Shown here in pieces: positions 1 through 5,194 of a stretch of 5,194 bases of DNA (positions are counted from its first letter, which is position 1; each line of letters starts with the position of its first letter). The notes under the pieces were generated by a model. That model had not been told where the DNA came from. It worked only from the letters and a program-made list of their open reading frames with translations, and did not search any database. The translations under genes were made by a program, and so were the position numbers. The DNA comes from an uncultured Flammeovirgaceae bacterium (GTDB lineage: Bacteria > Bacteroidota > Bacteroidia > Cytophagales > Cyclobacteriaceae): NCBI GenBank assembly GCA_937138955.1, contig CAKZPJ010000801.1:1-5194 (forward strand), given 5' to 3'.

Positions 1-737
1 TGCCAGACCGGGTAATAATCAATGAGGCGACTGCCCGCGCTTTTGGACTCAGTTCTGAAGATGCAATCCATCAATTAATAGTAGACCAGGAACAAGGTAA
101 AACCTATACGATTGTGGGGGTAGTTGAGAACTACCATAAGATTTCACTGAAAGGTGAAATTGAGCCAACCCTTTTCCGTTACAATCCCCGACGCGGCTAT
201 ATCACGCTAAACGTAGTCCCGGAAGTAGCGAACTCATTTGATGGCAAGATTTCGGAACTAAAAACAGTATGGCAGACGGTATATCAAGATCAGCCCTTTG
301 AGTACTTTTTTCTGACTGATATGTATTTCGGTCAATACGATGCCGAGGCTTTCTTCCGAAACGTTTTTAAAGTTTTCACCTTTGTCTCCGTCTTGTTAGC
401 CTGTCTGGGACTTATTGGATTGGCTATGTTTGAAGTGACCAATGGCAGCTTGGAGGTAGGCGTTCGAAAAACATTCGGAGCCTCATCTATGGGTATTTTA
501 GCTTTGTTCTTCAAGAAATACCTGTTTTTACTACTGGTAGCCACAATTATCGGCGTGCCGATAGCCTATTATTTCATGAACTCTTGGTTGGAAGAGTACA
601 GCTTTAGAATATTCTTGGGCGTACAACACCTGCTAACCCCACCGTTGCTTCTGCTAATGGTCGCTCTTGCCACAATCTCTTTACAGCTTATTAGACTGAG
701 CTTGGTAAATCCTGCTAAAGTCCTTCGTGAAGAATAG
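1..737 (+). CDS. ABC transporter permease, MacB/FtsX type (C-terminal part, 5' end outside window)
   Basis: The reading frame is open from base 3 to the TAG at 735-737, giving 244 visible residues. The methionine-like GTG at 114 is an internal valine, because conserved sequence (VIINEATARAFG, then IVGVVENYHKISL) runs through it. The first part is the end of the periplasmic core domain (MacB_PCD type). It is followed by an FtsX domain with three predicted membrane helices, roughly at 375-431, 505-580 and 630-705. Between the first two lies the cytoplasmic coupling segment LEVGVRKTFGAS, matching the EIGIRKVLGAS signature of Bacteroidota permeases. The tail VNPAKVLREE is also family-typical. Such proteins sit in the inner membrane and work with a MacB/LolD-like ATPase in mechanotransmission or export. 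The substrate is unknown, and no ATPase gene is visible. Full-length relatives are about 780-800 residues, so roughly two thirds is missing to the left. Confidence 0.9.
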   Translation, partial: PDRVIINEATARAFGLSSEDAIHQLIVDQEQGKTYTIVGVVENYHKISLKGEIEPTLFRYNPRRGYITLNVVPEVANSFDGKISELKTVWQTVYQDQPFEYFFLTDMYFGQYDAEAFFRNVFKVFTFVSVLLACLGLIGLAMFEVTNGSLEVGVRKTFGASSMGILALFFKKYLFLLLVATIIGVPIAYYFMNSWLEEYSFRIFLGVQHLLTPPLLLLMVALATISLQLIRLSLVNPAKVLREE

Positions 738-773
738 AAGATACAACACTGTTTCCATAGTGGTAGACCTCAC

Positions 774-808
774 AGTGGATCAGCTTCGTTACTACTGAAG
801 CATCCACT
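774..808. terminator. Interrupted hairpin between convergent genes, probable shared terminator
   Basis: The outer arms AGTGGAT (774-780) and ATCCACT (802-808) pair over 7 bp. After a 2-base bulge (CA, 781-782), the inner arms GCTTC (783-787) and GAAGC (797-801) pair over 5 bp around a 9-base loop. The hairpin ends one base from the stop codon of the minus-strand lipoprotein gene and starts 36 bases after the permease stop, so it could serve both transcripts. Neither side has a run of T, so a classical intrinsic terminator is not proven. It could instead be a 3'-end stabilising stem. Confidence 0.55.
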
Positions 809-809
809 C

Positions 810-1832
810 CTAGTTCCGAACCACCCCTTCGTTGAAGCGTTTCATGATTTCTTTCCAATTGGTGAAGATAATTTCTTCGTCCTTTAGGAACTGGATTACA
901 TCGGGGTCGGCGAACATTTCAGCTTCCCAGATGCGCTGCTGCCAGGAGCCGGTGATCGTTTTTAGGTTTTCGGTATCTTCGGAAGGGTGGAAGATGATTT
1001 CGATTAATCCGGGTTGCCAGGATTGCACCAAGTCGTAGAACTTCTGGCGCTTTGCCTCGTACGTATCCGCCTTTCCTGCCGAGTAAAAATAGTCCAGTTT
1101 GGGTAATTTATAGTTATTAATTATTGACAACATTTCATCGGTAATGGGATAGCCCTGCTGCCGGAATCCTTCTACAACGGCTGGGTTAGACATATCAACT
1201 ACCATCGCCGGAATACCGTATTCTTCCGCTACTTTGGTGTAAGCAGCGGTAAACTCATGCGAACCGTACAGGGTACCCATGTGCGTATCAATGTGATCGG
1301 GACGATACCCTAATGCCAGTGATTTCTCAATTTGGGCGCGGATCTCTTTTTCTACTTCTTCGGCCGAAGCGTGTTCCACTCCCTCTCGAACTCTACGCCA
1401 TAGTTTTCCTTCGGAATCAATCAGTCCGGGCACTTCCGCTGGGTCGGCGACGGAACCCCAGCGGTAGGTTTTCCATTCGCTGGTGAGAGTCAGGTGTAAT
1501 CCAATATCTTCTTGAGGATTCTCTTTAGCCCACTCAATAAATTCCTCAAAGTTGGGGCAGGGTGGCATGACCGCGGCCGATTGGATATGATCGTTTTTTA
1601 GATAATTCTTCGCCGAAATATTAGCTTCCTCGCACATACCAATATCGTCAGCGTGCAAGATTACGACTCTTTTGCCGGAAGGGTAGCCTAGCTTCTCGGC
1701 CCAGGTTTGCGATGTAGCGTCCTCACTATTTTGAGCAATGGTGGGTTGCTGTCCGGAACATGCCATAATAATCCCTGCTACTAACGATGCAAGCAGGATA
1801 CGTTTTGTGTAGTTTCTGGTTATTGTGTTCAT
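810..1832 (-). CDS. YdjC/ChbG-fold putative carbohydrate deacetylase, lipoprotein
   Basis: A 340-residue protein. Residues 1-25 form a lipoprotein signal: basic start (TKR), hydrophobic stretch, then I-M-A-C with Cys25 as the lipidation site. The acidic +2 region of a Bacteroidota surface-export signal is not evident, so it may stay on the periplasmic side (inference). The catalytic domain covers about 54-330 and shows the YdjC/ChbG/HpnK order of motifs: HADDIGM (Asp62, Asp63), GLHLTLT (His113), HIDTHMG (His180, His184) and FHPSED (His282). In this family, Asp and His residues of these motifs bind a divalent metal, and characterised members remove acetyl groups from sugars such as chitooligosaccharides. 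Family members are usually about 250 residues; the extra length here is the export signal, a linker and insertions. The ATG at 1830-1832 is chosen because it directly precedes the signal peptide. No Shine-Dalgarno is seen; the leader is A/T-rich. It is the last gene of the minus-strand cluster, 55 bp after the PHP gene. Substrate unknown. Confidence 0.85.
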   Translation of the reverse strand: MNTITRNYTKRILLASLVAGIIMACSGQQPTIAQNSEDATSQTWAEKLGYPSGKRVVILHADDIGMCEEANISAKNYLKNDHIQSAAVMPPCPNFEEFIEWAKENPQEDIGLHLTLTSEWKTYRWGSVADPAEVPGLIDSEGKLWRRVREGVEHASAEEVEKEIRAQIEKSLALGYRPDHIDTHMGTLYGSHEFTAAYTKVAEEYGIPAMVVDMSNPAVVEGFRQQGYPITDEMLSIINNYKLPKLDYFYSAGKADTYEAKRQKFYDLVQSWQPGLIEIIFHPSEDTENLKTITGSWQQRIWEAEMFADPDVIQFLKDEEIIFTNWKEIMKRFNEGVVRN

Positions 1833-1863
1833 AAGTTTAAATTAATCTTTTGTAGGCAAATTT

Positions 1864-1891
1864 GAATGTACAGTGTAATAATCGTTTTCAA
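1864..1891 (-). promoter_or_regulatory. Weak candidate Bacteroidota-type promoter for the lipoprotein gene
   Basis: On the minus strand, TTG (1891-1889) is followed after 18 bases by TACATTC (1870-1864), which partly fits the Bacteroidota pattern of TTG near -33 and TAnnTTTG near -7. The -7 element matches only in part. It lies in the 55-bp gap and overlaps the stop codon of the upstream PHP gene. It would give the last gene some independent transcription, with a leader of about 25 bases. In A/T-rich sequence such a match can arise by chance. Confidence 0.2.
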
Positions 1892-3201
1892 TAAATATAA
1901 ATAGGATTAGTCATTATCCAGCTAACCCAACCTCTGTCGAGCTTTATCCGAGCTACTACCCGATAATTCCCGGCGGAAACTGGTTGGTATTGGTAAGTGT
2001 ATTGATCTCCAATCTGGTCAATCATCATCCCATCCTGGAAAAGCTCAAATCGTACAGGTAACGGGGAAACTGCTCGGAGCATTGTTGCCGAATCTATCGC
2101 TACCGAATCGCCCATAATGGCATTAACTTCTCCTCGATCATCCTGAGCAACAAATTGAAAACCCTGGGCTTCGGCTAAACTTTCGAAGCTGATGTAGGCA
2201 TGGCCCGCCACGATATTATCTTTGATGGCTGTATTTGAAAGCGTATCGCTAAAGACGTGGGTATTTACGTAGTTAAATGAGTGAAAATAAGTATCCACCT
2301 CCCATTTGAATTTCCATCCGGTAACATCCGGTTCACTTAACAATAGTTTCTCTTTCCAACCGGGTTCGGTGATTTCTAGAGTTTTGGCGTTCGGGCCTAC
2401 CCATTCTACCATTCCGTTGTCTGTGTGGCGGGCGCGGAAACTCTGGTTGTTGTGGGCATCCACCGCCGCAATTCCCACTATCTGGCGAGTTTGGTTCAAA
2501 GAATCCCAGTGCGCCAGAATTGCTGACTGTTCATCGTACAGCTCACGGTACGCCCAGTGGCGATAATCTTTCTTGTTAACCGCCATATTAATCATGAAGG
2601 GAAGAATACTCTCTTCATCCAGTAGGTCGGTATGGATGTTATAAATTTCCATCGTCTGATAATTTGGATCAGCCCAGTTGTGCGGCTCTTCGGAATGTAC
2701 GTAAGTTACCATCCCACCATTCGCTACCACATCTTTAATCAATTGACTTTCATCCTGATTCCAGTCTAGCACTTCCTCTTGCATTGGGGTAACCATTATG
2801 TTCTTCGATTCGGTTCCGGCCTCTATAATCACCCCATCGTAGTTGCCGTGATAGCCCCGTGGAAACGAGTCCAGTTTATTTCGGATATGATCGGATAAGA
2901 AGATGAAATCTAATTCAGCCTGTTGAGCTGCCGGAAGTATTTCTTTGATTACTCCCCGGCTATCGTGCGACCAGTAGCTATGCGCATGCAAAACCCCTTG
3001 GTAGTCAGTTTGCTCAATCAATTTTTCGGGAGATTTGTATTTCGCCCACAACGCCGCCCGCTCTTTTTCTAATTTTGGATAAGTTACCCATTTGCTCCAC
3101 CAAGCTGGCCCAGTGATAACTATAAATGTAATAATCAGCAAAGAGAAGATACCTACTATTGCCCACCCAGCGATACGCTTAATCTGTTGGAATCGGCTCA
3201 C
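1888..3201 (-). CDS. Membrane-anchored PHP-domain metallohydrolase, CehA/McbA-like
   Basis: A 437-residue protein. Residues 10-31 form one N-terminal membrane helix after a short basic segment, so the catalytic part probably faces the periplasm. The PHP fold covers about 66-260 and its metal-binding motifs are intact: HAHSYWSHDS (His72, His74, Asp80), IFLSDH (His105), EAGTE (Glu131), VTYVHSEEP (His169) and AAVDAHN (Asp248, His250). His190 in the segment EIYNIHTD may be another ligand. The rest, about 260-437, ends in a beta-rich domain (about 375-437) closing with a W-x5-NPIYIY pattern that resembles the end of CehA/McbA-type PHP hydrolases. PHP enzymes hydrolyse phosphoesters; the CehA/McbA branch includes ester- and carbamate-cleaving enzymes, so the bond cut here is open. 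The start is GTG at 3199-3201: an in-frame TAA lies two codons upstream and the next in-frame Met is residue 136. No clear ribosome site is visible. It follows the alpha/beta hydrolase gene by 36 bp. Confidence 0.82.
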   Translation of the reverse strand: MSRFQQIKRIAGWAIVGIFSLLIITFIVITGPAWWSKWVTYPKLEKERAALWAKYKSPEKLIEQTDYQGVLHAHSYWSHDSRGVIKEILPAAQQAELDFIFLSDHIRNKLDSFPRGYHGNYDGVIIEAGTESKNIMVTPMQEEVLDWNQDESQLIKDVVANGGMVTYVHSEEPHNWADPNYQTMEIYNIHTDLLDEESILPFMINMAVNKKDYRHWAYRELYDEQSAILAHWDSLNQTRQIVGIAAVDAHNNQSFRARHTDNGMVEWVGPNAKTLEITEPGWKEKLLLSEPDVTGWKFKWEVDTYFHSFNYVNTHVFSDTLSNTAIKDNIVAGHAYISFESLAEAQGFQFVAQDDRGEVNAIMGDSVAIDSATMLRAVSPLPVRFELFQDGMMIDQIGDQYTYQYQPVSAGNYRVVARIKLDRGWVSWIMTNPIYIY

Positions 3202-3237
3202 TTCTTAATCTGATTTCTCACAACTATCTCTTTATCT

Positions 3238-4125
3238 TCAGTCCGGGTTAGCGAACATATTTGTATTTATCCACTCGGCGCATTCGTTATATACGCGGGC
3301 AATATCCTTTATCTTGTGCCCGGAGTCGTACCAAACAATTTCTTTGGGTTCTGATGCTGCTGCGTGTAGCGCCACCGATGCAGCTTTGGGAATAGTTTCG
3401 TCGTGTTCGGCATTGATAAACAGTAAAGGATGCGGGGCAATCTGCTTCACGAAATTTAACGGCTCTACGGGTGCCATCATCGCTTGCTTCTCATCGCTAC
3501 CAGGACCAAAGACAAACTCCAGCCCTCCTCCCGCAATAATAATAATTGCGTACTCTACCCGAGGTTCTACTCCGCAAAACACCGTACCGGCAATTCCTCC
3601 CAAGCTGATACCTAGAAACGCGGTGTGGTTAGCATCAATGTCCGAACGGCTATCTAAATAATCGGTCACTCGGCGTAAGTCAAATACGGTTTGAGACAGA
3701 GCGTTGGTAAACGTATACGGGTACTTCTGAATCATGCTTCGGTCGAAGTTCTGAGTTTCTCGTTCTCCGTGCAGTTCAAAGTCAATACGCATCACCGCGA
3801 ACCCGTGTTCCGATAGAATCTTATCGCCGTACCGCATGTAGTCCACGTCTTTATGGTCGCCAAGGCCGTGCTGGGCAATGACTACTGGATAGGGAGCTTC
3901 GCCCTTCTCAGGTAGAGATAAAAGTGCCGGGACTTGTTTGCCGTGAACCGAAGTAAAGGTGATATGAAACGCTCTATCGCTGAGGGTGTCTACGCTTACT
4001 TCCAACGGAAAATTTTGGTCGTACTCGTAGTAATGCTCCAGGGGTAGGGATAACGGTTGAGTTTGCGAAACCGCTATTCCGGCATGGAAAATTACGGATA
4101 CTAGTAAAAGCGCGCTTAACCTCAT
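3238..4125 (-). CDS. Secreted alpha/beta hydrolase (dienelactone hydrolase/esterase-like)
   Basis: A 295-residue protein with a signal peptide over about residues 1-20 (hydrophobic LLLVSVIF core, likely cut near AVS-Q), so it should be periplasmic or secreted. The mature part is a complete alpha/beta hydrolase: oxyanion segment QHGLGDH (85-91), the strand-turn RIDFELHGER (113-122), nucleophile elbow GISLGG with Ser174, acid NAEHDETIP with Asp242, and SGHK with His270. A preceding beta segment (about 40-75, ending PALLSLPE) is as in dienelactone-hydrolase, acetyl-xylan-esterase and BAAT-type relatives. It is expected to cleave an ester or acyl bond; acetyl-ester removal from a glycan is one option but not shown. 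Two cysteines (Cys184, Cys282) may or may not pair. The ATG at 4123-4125 follows the stop of the upstream hydrolase gene by 9 bases (GGTAGTGAG), so the two are almost certainly cotranscribed and perhaps translationally coupled. GTGAG is a weak ribosome-site candidate. Confidence 0.85.
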   Translation of the reverse strand: MRLSALLLVSVIFHAGIAVSQTQPLSLPLEHYYEYDQNFPLEVSVDTLSDRAFHITFTSVHGKQVPALLSLPEKGEAPYPVVIAQHGLGDHKDVDYMRYGDKILSEHGFAVMRIDFELHGERETQNFDRSMIQKYPYTFTNALSQTVFDLRRVTDYLDSRSDIDANHTAFLGISLGGIAGTVFCGVEPRVEYAIIIIAGGGLEFVFGPGSDEKQAMMAPVEPLNFVKQIAPHPLLFINAEHDETIPKAASVALHAAASEPKEIVWYDSGHKIKDIARVYNECAEWINTNMFANPD

Positions 4126-4134
4126 CTCACTACC

Positions 4135-5194
4135 CTATTTTACAAATACTTCATCATCATCGGCCACAAATGATTGCGTGCTCTTAGAATACACTTCACC
4201 GTTAGAATCCGTGTACTTCAAATCTACGTAAAAAGCTTTAAAACCAGCCTTCGGATAAGCAATGGTGGTTTTAATATTCTTTTGATTCTTGACCCCTAGA
4301 CTTGTGCTTACCCATTCTTCATCCCGAAAATCGCGGTCTTCCGAATCAGCTGACCATAATACTACATCCACCAGCGGGTCAGGGGTTGCTTTTACTTTCA
4401 ATGTAATTTCTCCGTTCTTTTCGGCAATATTCCATTGGCAGACCGGATACTTTTCTTGCTGTAAGGTGGTACCGAAAAAAGCACTTAATGCTTTTAACGC
4501 TTGTTCTCCACCACCCAGATCGTGCCCAGCATTGGGTACGTAATGAATATAGTTCTCACCAGGAATATCGTCGAGATAGTTCTTCACCGCATCAATTGGC
4601 CAATACTCATCGTTCGCACCGATGAATAGCATTTTAGGCATGGTGAGCATATCTCGGTACGAATAAGGGTCGATCATTTGGGTAATTTCATTACCGTCTG
4701 CAGAATGCACATCCTGCGGGATGCCTAGCTCTACATAGTCTTGAATCTGCGGACTATAATCTCCCCACACTTTCACTTGATAATCTAAATTGATAGGCAT
4801 GTTCAGCATATCGATAACCATCGGGGCAATGGCGGCTACCCGCTCATCGCTGGCTCCGGTCAGCCAGGTGGTCCAGCCCCTTTTGGAAGCTCCAGAAACC
4901 ACAAAGCGGGAAACTTCTTGGTTCAATTCACGCTGCGCGAACTCCTGAACTGCATCCATCGCCCGTACCGCGCTTTTGGTCATTGGGAACAGCAGAGGCC
5001 AGGTGTAGTCGTTATCCTTCCGAAAGTTATCCAACGTGAAGGAAATCAGTTCGTCTTCGGTAAGATCGTCGTACAGTGGTTGGTTAGGAACCTGCCGGAT
5101 GATGGCGACAATAGCCTTATTTTGAGCGGCTACGGCCCCAAAACTCTTCATCACATCGTCATCCTGGTTTTTCCAATTGGGTTGTCCCTCTTTC
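4135..5194 (-). CDS. PhoPQ-activated pathogenicity-related (PqaA-type) alpha/beta hydrolase, 5' end outside window
   Basis: The frame is open to the right edge, giving 352 visible residues. The GTG at 5152-5154 is not the start, because conserved-looking coding sequence (GQPNWKNQDDD) continues upstream of it. The visible part matches the PhoPQ-activated pathogenicity-related family closely: the segments RQVPNQPLYDD, PLLFPMTKSAVRAMDAVQ, FVVSGASKRGWTTWL, MVIDMLN, IDPYSYRDMLTMPK and YVPNAGH are family hallmarks. The inferred triad is Ser (codon 4885-4887, in SGASKRG), Asp (4609-4611, in GANDEYW) and His (4522-4524, in NAGHD). The last 100 or so residues form a beta-rich, Ig-like tail. Salmonella PqaA is under PhoP/PhoQ control, but its substrate is not established to my knowledge, and that control should not be assumed here. 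Family members are about 450-520 residues, so roughly 100-150 N-terminal residues, including any signal peptide, are missing. It is the first visible gene of the cluster. Confidence 0.88.
   Translation of the reverse strand, partial: KEGQPNWKNQDDDVMKSFGAVAAQNKAIVAIIRQVPNQPLYDDLTEDELISFTLDNFRKDNDYTWPLLFPMTKSAVRAMDAVQEFAQRELNQEVSRFVVSGASKRGWTTWLTGASDERVAAIAPMVIDMLNMPINLDYQVKVWGDYSPQIQDYVELGIPQDVHSADGNEITQMIDPYSYRDMLTMPKMLFIGANDEYWPIDAVKNYLDDIPGENYIHYVPNAGHDLGGGEQALKALSAFFGTTLQQEKYPVCQWNIAEKNGEITLKVKATPDPLVDVVLWSADSEDRDFRDEEWVSTSLGVKNQKNIKTTIAYPKAGFKAFYVDLKYTDSNGEVYSKSTQSFVADDDEVFVK

Noticed and set aside
114..116. GTG as the start of the permease gene
   Set aside because: The same frame is open back to base 3 and encodes conserved MacB/FtsX sequence, so this is an internal valine of a gene cut by the window edge.
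747..762. Small inverted repeat CACT-8-AGTG after the permease stop
   Set aside because: A 4-bp stem with an 8-base loop is expected by chance, and the much stronger hairpin at 774-808 lies just beyond it.
832..1038. Plus-strand open frame inside the lipoprotein gene
   Set aside because: It lies antisense to a gene with clear catalytic motifs and has no recognisable protein features. The same applies to the open frames at 332-544 (-), 2306-2566 (+), 3314-3661 (+) and 4289-4543 (+).
1869..1877. Short palindrome TACAgTGTA in the gap before the lipoprotein gene
   Set aside because: Eight matching bases in A/T-rich sequence are too few to call an operator, and no regulator gene is present to pair with it.
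3533..3549. AAT-repeat flanked by GCAAT and ATTGC
   Set aside because: It encodes the IIIIA beta strand of the secreted hydrolase. The repeat comes from the isoleucine codons and shows no sign of a phase-variable tract.
5152..5154. GTG as the start of the PqaA-type gene
   Set aside because: The frame stays open to the right edge with plausible coding sequence, and the known family has a longer N-terminal part.

Overview
The window looks like chromosomal DNA from a Bacteroidota bacterium, most likely a Cytophagales-type marine or environmental lineage (inference from protein style, not from a marker gene). The pointers are an ABC-transporter permease of the MacB/FtsX type with the 'RK-x-x-GAS' and 'NPxKxLR' signatures typical of Bacteroidota, AT-rich start regions without clear Shine-Dalgarno sequences, and a set of exported hydrolases of kinds common in that phylum. 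Base composition and codon use look even across the window, and no mobile element, RNA gene or CRISPR array is visible.

Layout: bases 1-737 (+) hold the C-terminal part of the permease gene, which begins left of the window. Bases 738-809 are the gap between convergent genes and contain a strong interrupted hairpin (774-808). Everything from 810 to the right edge is on the minus strand. In order of transcription (right to left) it reads: a PhoPQ-activated PqaA-type alpha/beta hydrolase, 5' end outside the window (4135-5194); a secreted alpha/beta hydrolase (3238-4125); a membrane-anchored PHP-fold metallohydrolase resembling the CehA/McbA group (1888-3201); and a YdjC/ChbG-fold putative carbohydrate deacetylase lipoprotein (810-1832).

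The gaps between the four minus-strand genes are 9, 36 and 55 bp, so they probably form one operon that ends at the hairpin. All three genes with visible N-termini carry an export or membrane signal, and all four products appear to be hydrolases with intact catalytic residues: two Ser-Asp-His enzymes and two metal-dependent enzymes. The simplest reading is an extracytoplasmic pathway that strips ester, acetyl or phosphoester groups from an imported or surface-captured compound. The substrate cannot be read from sequence. No transporter (SusC/D), glycoside hydrolase or regulator is visible in the window, so the cluster may continue to the right. The permease on the opposite strand is probably unrelated.
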